Positions 1 to 7,309 of a stretch of 19,825 nucleotides of DNA are shown in pieces. Location: positions 1 to 19,825 of the forward strand of contig JAZSED010000010.1 of assembly GCA_045531495.1 (NCBI GenBank), read 5' to 3'. The notes beneath the pieces were generated by a model. That model worked only from the letters and a program-made list of their open reading frames with translations, was not told the DNA's origin and did no database searches. Both the position numbers and the translations under genes were made by a program. This DNA comes from URNF01 sp045531495 (lineage in GTDB: Bacteria > Bacillota > Clostridia > Oscillospirales > Acutalibacteraceae). The first letter of the stretch is position 1. Each line of letters opens with the position of its first letter.

Positions 1-342
1 ACCGTTCTCACATTTCTGACCAAAGTAGGAGCGCTGCCCATAGTTATGGAAATTCATATACGAATTGAAACGAGCGCTCAACCAATCATGAGATGCTTTT
101 ACCGCATCCGTAGCGCCCTCAACAGTGGGGTCGCTCAAAAGGACCTGGTCATTGGCGCTTTGGTTGTTTTGCCAGACCAGATCACTACGATCCAATCCCG
201 CTTGGAAGTTTGCTGTAAACTTCGTGACCTCTTCGGCAGATACACCAAAGGAAACAGCGCCCATAACGGACAGCATTCCAACGAGCATCGCCAGCGTGAG
301 CATAACCGCACCAGCACGTTTTAGAATTTTTGCTTTCTTCAT
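1..342 (-). CDS. Secreted ConA-like modular protein, N-terminal 114 codons only (runs off the left edge)
   Basis: The reading frame starts with ATG at 342 and stays open through all 114 codons to base 1, so the gene continues outside the window. A good site (AGGAG at 349-353) lies 6 bases before the ATG. Residues 1-36 form a signal peptide: Lys/Arg-rich start, a hydrophobic core containing MLTLAMLVGMLSVMG, and a likely cleavage after VSA. The mature part opens with KFTANF (41-46) and carries WLSARFNSY (87-95). Both match the module signature of the 1979-residue protein encoded at 12234-18173 (FTADF; YLSERFDFY), and the leaders are alike too (MLTLSLLVGMVSVCG there). I infer a paralogue with the same role, extracellular carbohydrate binding or processing. 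It lies 72 bases after the MBL-LamG gene with no clear terminator between them, so it is probably the ninth gene of the operon, though a promoter of its own in the AT-rich gap is not excluded. Its length and C-terminus are unknown. Confidence 0.88.
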   Translation of the reverse strand, partial: MKKAKILKRAGAVMLTLAMLVGMLSVMGAVSFGVSAEEVTKFTANFQAGLDRSDLVWQNNQSANDQVLLSDPTVEGATDAVKASHDWLSARFNSYMNFHNYGQRSYFGQKCENG

Positions 343-414
343 ACTTATCTCCTCTTTCTTTTGCTTATATTGAAATACATTTAAAACGTACCTATTAAAA
401 ATATCAGCAACATT

Positions 415-2388
415 TTATGAGCACCTGTCAACCGTCGCTGTCACCATTTCAACTGCATCCCAATAGGTTGCCGCAACTTGCTCAGCATCAAGGCACGTAT
501 CGTATACACGCGCGCCAAGTACTGTGTAAGCCGAGAGACCACTAAAAGCCGTCGAGCCGATAGTCAGCAAGTTGTTTTTAATAGCAAAATCACCATTACA
601 CGTTGTCTTAGCCACCAAAATGCCGTTTTGGTAAACACACATCGTGCCATCCGGATTGTACGTGCCGACAATGTGATTCAAGACGCTTCCACCCACGATG
701 CTGCCCGTCCAGTACCGTCTATCCAAACCGGTACTGCCCAGCACTTTGGTATCCCCCACCGTCAAATTCACATTCAGCGTGGGATTTTCAAGGGTCAGTC
801 CAATATCATCGTTTCCAAACATCTCATATCTTGCCGACTCGGGTCGCTCGGGCAGTTCATCAACTGCCACGAGCAATTCAAGAGACATACCGCCTGCCAC
901 CAAAGCGGGCAGGTCATCAATCGATGCTACCAAAGTCCCTGCCGCATCCCCTTTTTTCACACGGATGCCATCCACCGTGTATGCTACCCCTTTATAACAC
1001 ACACGGTTTGCGGTTTTGCCTTGTGCTTTAACAAGCACATCTAAGTACGGTGCAGGTATCGCCGCTTCGGTTTTCGCAGGTTCTTCACCCGTATACCCAT
1101 TGTTCTGGCGGTTGGCAAAATATTCACAGCCGTCCACAGGCGTGTACGGTAAAGACACGGTCACCTCCTTGAAGGCGGAAGTAATAACTTCTTTCACGTG
1201 ATTGCTGCTACTGATATATGCATAAGCAGGGTATTCCTTATCGTCATACAACCACCAGTATGCTTGACCACCACGGGTGGTGTCTTTCTGAAAATAGCGG
1301 AACTCGCTGTAATATTTCAAGGGGCAATATAGAATAGTAGAGTTAAATACAGTAATGGGATCAATCAAACTGTACAGCTCATACGTACCACCGGGATAGC
1401 CGTGGTGAGCCAATTTCATTATATCGGATTTGAGATATGTACCATATAATTCCACTAACGAGTCACTACCCAAATGGTGCATATCACCAAGCATCATAAT
1501 CTTCTGGTCTGCAATCTCGATAGTAAAAACCGCGCTGGTATTGTTAATATCCGCACCATCCAGCACGCCGGGGGCAAACGCCTCATAGGTGTGCAAAAAT
1601 TCGATTTTTGCATCTGCATAATGGAATACCTGCCCGGTATAACAGGTAACACGCTGCGTGCCCCTATCCACCCATTTCTGCACGCTATCTAAAAAGGTCA
1701 GATACCGTGTGTCGGTGGGACTTGTGTTCATAGAAATCATATCGTCTTCCGACGGATAATTGAATACAATCTGTTCAACGGAGAGATCGTCCGTATCATA
1801 ACGCCCGAGCAGTTCGCCTGCTGTGCCGTGGTGATCTGCATGTGCGTGGGTAATAATCCACGCAGCAATCGTCACCTTATCCAACACATTCTGGTCCTGC
1901 ATCAACGCATACAGGTGATTGCTCTCATAATAGTCCGCTTCGTCCATACCACCGTCAACGACGATAAATCTACCATCGGACAAACGCAGAAGATACGAAT
2001 CGCCTTCGCTTGCAGCATCATATTTTAACTGTATCTGCGTAAATAACGGCTCACAGAGTTTGGTATAGGCCGCCTTTTCGGTAGAAGGCAGTGCCGCCCC
2101 CAAAGGCATATCGATAATATGTACACGACTGACATTGGGTAAGTAGTACATATGAACACTGTGATCTCCCAATGTGTACGTAACGAACAGATTGCCACCG
2201 GCATTGTTTTCGGCATATTTTCTCCAGCCTGCCGCCTCGACAGAAGAGAGGAAAGCGGCGAAGTGGGTCAAAGACACATCTTCAATGACGTAAAACACCA
2301 TGCCGTCCCTGCCGGCTTTCACGGTCACTCTGCTTCCCAGATACGCAGGAAAGTCTTTGATTTTTATACTGTCAGCATTGATATTCAC
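415..2388 (-). CDS. Metallo-beta-lactamase-fold hydrolase with C-terminal LamG-like domain
   Basis: This 657-residue protein has three parts. Residues 1-115 form an N-terminal region I cannot assign. Residues about 118-345 are a metallo-beta-lactamase fold: FIVVDGG (141-147), the zinc motif HAHADHHG (181-188), MMLGDMHH (298-305) and LAHHG (326-330). Residues about 525-645 resemble a LamG/concanavalin lectin domain (HIVGTYNPDGTMCVYQNG, then ARVYDTCLDAEQV near the end). The family hydrolyses esters, phosphodiesters, lactones or similar bonds with bound metal; the substrate here is unknown. There is no signal peptide or membrane segment, so as read it is cytoplasmic, which is odd for a lectin-type domain. 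The start is a GTG, supported by AAGGAGAG six bases upstream. It is eighth in the operon, 56 bases after the GH78-like gene. Carbohydrate linkage (deacylation or lactone opening) is a guess from context. Family call is secure, function is not. Confidence 0.93.
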   Translation of the reverse strand: MNINADSIKIKDFPAYLGSRVTVKAGRDGMVFYVIEDVSLTHFAAFLSSVEAAGWRKYAENNAGGNLFVTYTLGDHSVHMYYLPNVSRVHIIDMPLGAALPSTEKAAYTKLCEPLFTQIQLKYDAASEGDSYLLRLSDGRFIVVDGGMDEADYYESNHLYALMQDQNVLDKVTIAAWIITHAHADHHGTAGELLGRYDTDDLSVEQIVFNYPSEDDMISMNTSPTDTRYLTFLDSVQKWVDRGTQRVTCYTGQVFHYADAKIEFLHTYEAFAPGVLDGADINNTSAVFTIEIADQKIMMLGDMHHLGSDSLVELYGTYLKSDIMKLAHHGYPGGTYELYSLIDPITVFNSTILYCPLKYYSEFRYFQKDTTRGGQAYWWLYDDKEYPAYAYISSSNHVKEVITSAFKEVTVSLPYTPVDGCEYFANRQNNGYTGEEPAKTEAAIPAPYLDVLVKAQGKTANRVCYKGVAYTVDGIRVKKGDAAGTLVASIDDLPALVAGGMSLELLVAVDELPERPESARYEMFGNDDIGLTLENPTLNVNLTVGDTKVLGSTGLDRRYWTGSIVGGSVLNHIVGTYNPDGTMCVYQNGILVAKTTCNGDFAIKNNLLTIGSTAFSGLSAYTVLGARVYDTCLDAEQVAATYWDAVEMVTATVDRCS

Positions 2389-2394
2389 AGTCGT

Positions 2395-2402
2395 CTCTCC
2401 TT
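2395..2402 (-). promoter_or_regulatory. Ribosome binding site fixing a GTG start
   Basis: AAGGAGAG on the minus strand lies 6 bases before the GTG at 2388-2386. No ATG lies at comparable spacing, so the MBL-LamG protein starts with GTG. Confidence 0.8.
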
Positions 2403-2410
2403 ATGACAAT

Positions 2411-2443
2411 AGAAACGCAAGAAAAAAGTTTTTTTCAGTTTCT
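2411..2443 (-). repeat. Weak AT-rich hairpin just after the GH78-like gene
   Basis: AGAAAC at 2411-2416 pairs with GTTTCT at 2438-2443, with runs of A and T between them that can pair further after a two-base mismatch. It starts two bases after the TAG stop of the GH78-like gene and ends about 10 bases before the next ribosome binding site. It could slow polymerase or mark RNA processing between the genes, but the stem is AT-rich and interrupted, so a strong terminator is unlikely. Confidence 0.3.
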
Positions 2444-2444
2444 T

Positions 2445-4364
2445 CTATGCTTTCAAAATACAAAAATAATAAACAGGCATCGCACTCCAACCGTGGCAAA
2501 GACTGCCCGCATTGGAAAAGTCCGCTTCGCCTTTTTCGGTTTCCCAAAAGCTGGTTGCACCTGCATCCAGCATCTTTTTATATTTCACTTTGATATCCCC
2601 CAAAATATACGGTGCGTACCGCTCTTTATCCACAGCGAGTAACGCATCATATTTAAAGCACACCATACTCAGTGAAGTAGGGGTCAGCTCATGGGGACCA
2701 ACAAGCATTTCACATATATTTTTTGCTGTGTTTCCCGTTGCCGCGCCGCATAAAACAGCCAAACTATTCACCAGTTCGCTTTTTGCGTCACGGCCGACCG
2801 TGTTGATATACACGCCCGCATCGGAATCATAAAACCGTTCATTGATTTTTTGGTTTACCATCTGTGCTATGTTGGAATATTCAGCAGGGATACCCGCCAT
2901 ATCACAGATTTTCTGGAAGTTCTGCAATGCCAGCGAGAACAACATATTCAGTGCGGCATCCCACACAACTTTACCACCCGTACCGCGGCCACCCGACATA
3001 CCCTCAGACCATTCGTAGAAGTTCCAGTGGTACCATTCTTCAAACGCAGGAACAAGACCGTCCTGCATACGAGCGACAAACGCGTTCATTACCGATACCA
3101 GCTTCGGATAAATCTCGTCCAACAAGGTCATATCACCGCTGTACTGTAAGTACTCGTAAACCTGTGTGAAATAATGCAAAGAAAACGACGGAATGGTTAA
3201 ATTCATATTGCTGGGAGCACAGATAGACAATAAACCGTCTTTGCGGTTATCTTTGCTGATGAGTAAAAGCGATGCGCGCGCAAAAGCAAACTCACGAAAC
3301 GCCTGATACCCGCAAAGCATTTGGTTACGGCTATCCATCGTATAAAGTCCCTGTTCACGCCAAGGGCAGTCTTCATAGTGGTCGTGCATACATAATTCCA
3401 AAGTGCGCACGCTGACGTCATAAATTTCCTGTATAAGTGGGTCGTCAAATTTCTTTTCTACGTTTGTAAGCGGATACACGCACGGCAGTACTGATATATA
3501 CGCTATTTCCAACGGTTGCTCTGCGTGCACCTCTAAATACCGCAGACCCAGCCGTCTGAAATAGTTGGTGTAGGTAGTCTCCCCTGCGGGGATAGTGATA
3601 TCAAAACTGAAATCACGCCCGTCAATAGACCAACGCACACAGCCATCTGCAATATGTTCCCCGTAGCAAACTTTTATCGTTTGCGGCACGGTACTTTTTA
3701 TCTTAAAGGTAAGGTAACCAACCTCTTCACGACCTAAATCGTATAAAGCGTACGTATCCTCCCTTTTTATCAAGGTGGACGGACACCGCTCCAAAACCTT
3801 CAGTTTTTTTACAGGACGCTTGTATAATGGTGTATCCAGCGGTACCACCGTACTGCCTGTAAAACCGTCAAGTTCACCATCTTTCCAGTTGTCCTCTTTG
3901 GTGGCATCGTAACCAAAACCCAAACCCAATTGCTCAGTAATACGCTTATTACGCCCGTTCATATAGGTACGACTCAAGCGAGACAGCACATTTTCATTGG
4001 AAACGGCCAGCAGCGTTTCATCCGCATACACCTCATAACGCACTCCCGCCACACCGGGATAATGCGTCAGACTTTCCGCACCGTAATTGCCGTAATGCCA
4101 TACGATAAGAGCCAAACGGTTTTCACCTTTTTTACAAAAGGCGGTGATATCGAGTTTATCAAACACTTTATAGTACGGAAAGTCGGGATACTGACCGGAG
4201 CCTGCAAAGACGCCGTTTATATATAAGGTATAATTAGCATCTGCAGAAATCTGTACGGTCACCTTGCCGCCGTCACAGGTGAAGGTATCAAAAAACTCAC
4301 TGTATGAATCCGCAACAGGATGATCGTTTACCCAAATCCACTTTGATTGGTTGGTCCAACTCAT
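2445..4364 (-). CDS. GH78-type alpha-L-rhamnosidase-like glycoside hydrolase
   Basis: This 639-residue protein has the marks of the GH78 (alpha/alpha)6-barrel family, which removes non-reducing alpha-L-rhamnose by inversion. The core motif DCPWREQGLYTMD spans 332-344; its D332, E337 and D344 have the same spacing as the conserved Asp-Glu-Asp of characterised family members. A second acidic site, GATSFWE (602-608, E608), matches the other conserved Glu late in the barrel. Residues 1-300 are beta-rich accessory domains. There is no signal peptide, so it acts in the cytoplasm on imported oligosaccharides or glycosides. At 639 residues it is shorter than many bacterial GH78 enzymes. The start at 4364 (MSWTNQ) is preferred over an in-frame ATG at 4406, because AAGGAGA lies 6 bases before it and the longer form would overlap the upstream gene by 31 bases. 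The sugar could be another one if specificity has drifted. Confidence 0.9.
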   Translation of the reverse strand: MSWTNQSKWIWVNDHPVADSYSEFFDTFTCDGGKVTVQISADANYTLYINGVFAGSGQYPDFPYYKVFDKLDITAFCKKGENRLALIVWHYGNYGAESLTHYPGVAGVRYEVYADETLLAVSNENVLSRLSRTYMNGRNKRITEQLGLGFGYDATKEDNWKDGELDGFTGSTVVPLDTPLYKRPVKKLKVLERCPSTLIKREDTYALYDLGREEVGYLTFKIKSTVPQTIKVCYGEHIADGCVRWSIDGRDFSFDITIPAGETTYTNYFRRLGLRYLEVHAEQPLEIAYISVLPCVYPLTNVEKKFDDPLIQEIYDVSVRTLELCMHDHYEDCPWREQGLYTMDSRNQMLCGYQAFREFAFARASLLLISKDNRKDGLLSICAPSNMNLTIPSFSLHYFTQVYEYLQYSGDMTLLDEIYPKLVSVMNAFVARMQDGLVPAFEEWYHWNFYEWSEGMSGGRGTGGKVVWDAALNMLFSLALQNFQKICDMAGIPAEYSNIAQMVNQKINERFYDSDAGVYINTVGRDAKSELVNSLAVLCGAATGNTAKNICEMLVGPHELTPTSLSMVCFKYDALLAVDKERYAPYILGDIKVKYKKMLDAGATSFWETEKGEADFSNAGSLCHGWSAMPVYYFCILKA

Positions 4365-4370
4365 GCCTTT

Positions 4371-4377
4371 TCTCCTT
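4371..4377 (-). promoter_or_regulatory. Ribosome binding site overlapping the upstream stop codon
   Basis: AAGGAGA on the minus strand shares bases with the TAA stop (4376-4378) of the preceding oxidoreductase gene and lies 6 bases before the ATG at 4364. It decides the start of the GH78-like gene and suggests translational coupling. Confidence 0.8.
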
Positions 4378-5386
4378 AAACAATAAACGGCACTTTTTCG
4401 CCGCATTTACGTGCACTTTCGCGCAAGGTCTCGGTCAATTTCACCGTTACTGCCGCACTTTCAGGCGGGTTTGCGGTGTTCTCGCCGCCGTTTTGAATCA
4501 AGTTTATAAAGAAACGAATTTCTTCCTCATAAAAATCATTGCCCTTTATGTCAGCAATATATTTCTGTCCACCACGAGGGCAAACCACAACCTCGTTATC
4601 TTTGAGAGTCACGGTTGCTTTTTCAAAGGATATCGTAAAGTCCGCCTGGAAATCACAACCTTCTCTCGACCAGTCGCCGATGGCGAGAATGGTGGCATTC
4701 TCATAATGCAGTTGCGAATATACAATGTCATTACCCGCATAGATGTCTGCCGTGGTGCAGGATACCGCTTGCGGGTCGCCAAGCAAATACCGCACGATAT
4801 CCACGTCGTGAATATGTAAATCCTGCAAAGCACCGCCCGATTTTGTACCATCCATAAACCAACCGTTCCAACCCCACAGCGGCGGGCCGCTGAAACGGCG
4901 GAAAATGCCGGCTTTCACTTTGCCAAACAAATTTTCATCAATGGCTTTCTTCAGGAAGTTATAGTTTGCACCAAAGCGAAGGCACTGCCCTATCATCAAC
5001 TGTTTGCCGCTCTTCTTCTGCGTCTCCAACATTTTAAGACAGGTGTCATAATCCAATGCCATCGGTTTTTCACTCAGCACGTCATACCCCATTTCCAACA
5101 CACCGCACGCAACGTCAGCATGTAAGAAAGATGGCACGCAAATGTCTACCATATCAATGTCTTCGTTTTGGAGCATTACCCGCCAATCGGTGTACGGCGT
5201 AAAATCGCGTTCCAAACTGTCGTCAGAACTGCCGATATTGATGGAAACCGATCCGCCGAAGCGGTTTTCGTCCACGTCGCATACCGCAACCACCTTTGCG
5301 ACGCCTTCTGCTTCCAGTTTTTTATACGCCGGATAATGCGCACCGTTGGCAATACCGCCAAAACCGATAATTGCTACTTTTACCAT
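4376..5386 (-). CDS. Gfo/Idh/MocA family oxidoreductase (first type)
   Basis: This 336-residue protein has an N-terminal Rossmann fold with a nucleotide-binding loop GFGGIANGAH (8-17) and an acidic residue after the second strand (VCDVD, 35-39), suggesting NAD(H). SEKPMALD (105-112) holds the EKP motif of the family, and DLHIHDVD (189-196) supplies the active-site His/Asp pair. Such enzymes oxidise or reduce ring hydroxyls of sugars, inositols or sugar derivatives. There is no signal sequence, so it is cytoplasmic. AAGGGGACG lies upstream of the ATG. The gene is 18 bases from the second, only distantly similar, Gfo/Idh gene and 11 bases before the GH78-like start. Two different copies side by side suggest two successive redox steps or two partners acting on one substrate. 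The exact sugar and carbon are not readable from sequence. Confidence 0.94.
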   Translation of the reverse strand: MVKVAIIGFGGIANGAHYPAYKKLEAEGVAKVVAVCDVDENRFGGSVSINIGSSDDSLERDFTPYTDWRVMLQNEDIDMVDICVPSFLHADVACGVLEMGYDVLSEKPMALDYDTCLKMLETQKKSGKQLMIGQCLRFGANYNFLKKAIDENLFGKVKAGIFRRFSGPPLWGWNGWFMDGTKSGGALQDLHIHDVDIVRYLLGDPQAVSCTTADIYAGNDIVYSQLHYENATILAIGDWSREGCDFQADFTISFEKATVTLKDNEVVVCPRGGQKYIADIKGNDFYEEEIRFFINLIQNGGENTANPPESAAVTVKLTETLRESARKCGEKVPFIV

Positions 5387-5404
5387 TGTTATCGTCCCCT
5401 TGTA

Positions 5405-6433
5405 TCATTCAAAAACGACTGGTTCTCCCTTTCGAGAACTCTCGTATACTGCACAGATGATTTTTTGGATTTTCAGCGCCTCTCTTGCGCTGATTTCCAG
5501 TTGTTCTTTGCCTTGCACTGTGTTATAAAACTGCCGAATTTGTCTTACGTGTTGTAAACCCCAGTATTCTTTACCGACACCTTCCAGTACCGCTTCCGCA
5601 TCATTCTGACGCTTTGTGATGACGGTGCCGTTATTTAAGGTGATGGTGGTTTCTTCATAAGACAATACCGCTTTACCGTTTTCACACAGAAGTCTGATTT
5701 CAATAGGCTCGTCACAACCGTAGTTATTCATCGCCCAGAAACCGTATGTAGCGCCGTTTTTATATTTGATAAAGCCTTCCGCGCTGTCATCTACTTCCAT
5801 GATATCATGGCCACGGTTATCGTAGTGCGCATACACAGACGTCGGCTCAGACCCGATAAACCAGTTGACAAGGTCCATCGAGTGAATGGCTTGGTCGATA
5901 ATGACACCGCCGCCCTCTTTATCCCAGGTACCTTTCCAATCGGACCAGGAATAATACTCGTCAGGTTTACACCAAGTCAGTACCGAACGGGCACTTATCA
6001 CTTTGCCGAGCGTACCGTCTTCAATACACTTTTTCACCAGTTGAGACGGGGAATTGTAGCGGCATTGGAAAATAATGCCGTAATGCACGCCCAATTTCTC
6101 CGCCAACTCAACGTTCTCTACCGCATCTTTCATTTCAATGCTGATCGGCTTTTCACACAAAGTGTTAATGCCGTGTTCAATAGCAAATTTTGAAATACCG
6201 GGATGTAGATAGTGCGGCACACACACGTGTACCACATCGGGTTTTTGTTCTGTAAGCATCACCTTATAGTCGGTATATGCTTTGGTGTTATACGCTAAAG
6301 CCGTCCCTTCCGCACGGTCGGGTTTGATGTCACAAACGCCGACCAGTTCCACGTCGTCAAACGCCTTTACGGAACATAAATGCATCGGTGAAATCACACC
6401 GCAACCGATAACGCAAATTCGCAGTTTACTCAT
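5405..6433 (-). CDS. Gfo/Idh/MocA family oxidoreductase (second type)
   Basis: This 342-residue protein has the Rossmann loop VIGCGVISPMH (8-18), an acidic end to strand two (VCDIK, 33-37), CEKPISIE (93-100) with the EKP lysine, and GGGVIIDQAIHSMDL (174-188) with D180 and H184. All are standard for the family. It is cytoplasmic, with no signal peptide. TAGGAG precedes the ATG and overlaps the TAG stop of the isomerase gene, so the two are probably translationally coupled. It differs clearly from its neighbour at 4376-5386, so the pair is not a recent duplication. In known oxidative deglycosylation routes such dehydrogenases make or consume a 3-keto-sugar; I infer that role only from the company it keeps. 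Inositol or deoxy-sugar dehydrogenase activity is the main alternative. Confidence 0.94.
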   Translation of the reverse strand: MSKLRICVIGCGVISPMHLCSVKAFDDVELVGVCDIKPDRAEGTALAYNTKAYTDYKVMLTEQKPDVVHVCVPHYLHPGISKFAIEHGINTLCEKPISIEMKDAVENVELAEKLGVHYGIIFQCRYNSPSQLVKKCIEDGTLGKVISARSVLTWCKPDEYYSWSDWKGTWDKEGGGVIIDQAIHSMDLVNWFIGSEPTSVYAHYDNRGHDIMEVDDSAEGFIKYKNGATYGFWAMNNYGCDEPIEIRLLCENGKAVLSYEETTITLNNGTVITKRQNDAEAVLEGVGKEYWGLQHVRQIRQFYNTVQGKEQLEISAREALKIQKIICAVYESSRKGEPVVFE

Positions 6434-6442
6434 TCTTTACTC

Positions 6443-7291
6443 CTAACAGTCCATCTCGGGTCCATAAACCTCTTTGATAACTTTGGTGAGCAGTTTACGT
6501 GCATGGTCAATATCTGCAATCTGCTGGTCGCCCGAAATCTCACGTTCAATGGTCACAGGACCGTCATACCCGTGTACTTTTAGTGCTTCAAACACGCCCT
6601 TAAAGTCCACTTTGCCGTCACCCAGACGGGTTTCTTCGCCCAAATCGTGACCGTTAGTGGGATATTTACCGTCTTTGGCGTGCAGGTTGCGCACGTATTT
6701 ACCGAATACGTCCAACGCATCCACGGGGTTCGCTCTGCCGTACAGAATAAGGTTTGCGGTATCCAAGTTTACACCGAGATTATCGGTGCCGACCACTTCA
6801 AAGGTGCGCAACATGGTAACAGGCGTCTCTTGTCCCGTTTCAAACAGCAGGTATTGCCCATTTTTCTTGCAATACTCTGCCACTTCCCTCACGGCATCAC
6901 AGAAGCCCTCAAAACGAGCATCGTTCGGATCTTCAGGGATGAAGCCCATATGGGTGACTACGTTTTCAATACCGAGCACTTTGGCAAAGTCGGAACCGTC
7001 ACATAGTTCTTTTACACGCATTTCGCGGTACTCGGGCGGTACCAAGCCAATGGTCTGCTGTCCCTCGTAAAAATTCCACACACAAGGGCCGCTCCATCCG
7101 CACCAAAATGCGGACGGAGTCACCTTGTACTGCTCAAACAATGCTTTTACCTGCGCGGCGATTTCATCTGTGAAAAATGCGGTGTTCCAGCAAACAAGCT
7201 GGCAGGTATCAAAGCCGTGACTGCACAGCGTTTTCAGTTGCTCTTCCAACTGCTCTACGCTGTATAAATTCATACATACGCCGATTTTCAT
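6443..7291 (-). CDS. Sugar (phosphate) isomerase/epimerase, xylose-isomerase-like TIM barrel
   Basis: This 282-residue protein is a typical AP-endonuclease-2/xylose-isomerase-like barrel. The metal-binding residues are in the expected order: E151 in FETGQE, D177 in NLDTANL, H204 in NLHAKDG and E249 in TIERE; H114 (THMG) and the GDGKVDF loop (224-230) fit as well. The family isomerises or epimerises sugars and keto-sugars. Relatives such as the DgpC-type subunit of C-glycoside-cleaving enzymes act after a Gfo/Idh oxidation by beta-elimination. There is no signal peptide. The ATG at 7291 has AGAGG upstream at a loose spacing. The gene lies 18 bases after the GH31 gene and 9 bases before the second Gfo/Idh gene, a pairing that recurs in sugar-oxidation clusters. 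Substrate is unknown. Confidence 0.94.
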   Translation of the reverse strand: MKIGVCMNLYSVEQLEEQLKTLCSHGFDTCQLVCWNTAFFTDEIAAQVKALFEQYKVTPSAFWCGWSGPCVWNFYEGQQTIGLVPPEYREMRVKELCDGSDFAKVLGIENVVTHMGFIPEDPNDARFEGFCDAVREVAEYCKKNGQYLLFETGQETPVTMLRTFEVVGTDNLGVNLDTANLILYGRANPVDALDVFGKYVRNLHAKDGKYPTNGHDLGEETRLGDGKVDFKGVFEALKVHGYDGPVTIEREISGDQQIADIDHARKLLTKVIKEVYGPEMDC

Positions 7292-7309
7292 TTTTGTTTT
7301 GCCTCTCTT

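Noticed and set aside
415..2388. Calling the MBL protein a beta-lactamase or ribonuclease
   Set aside because: The fold motif is shared by many hydrolases. It lacks a signal peptide and the further domains of RNase J/Z, and the context is carbohydrate use.
4365..4406. Upstream ATG extending the GH78-like protein by 14 residues
   Set aside because: It would overlap the previous gene and has no good ribosome binding site, whereas the ATG at 4364 has an ideal one.
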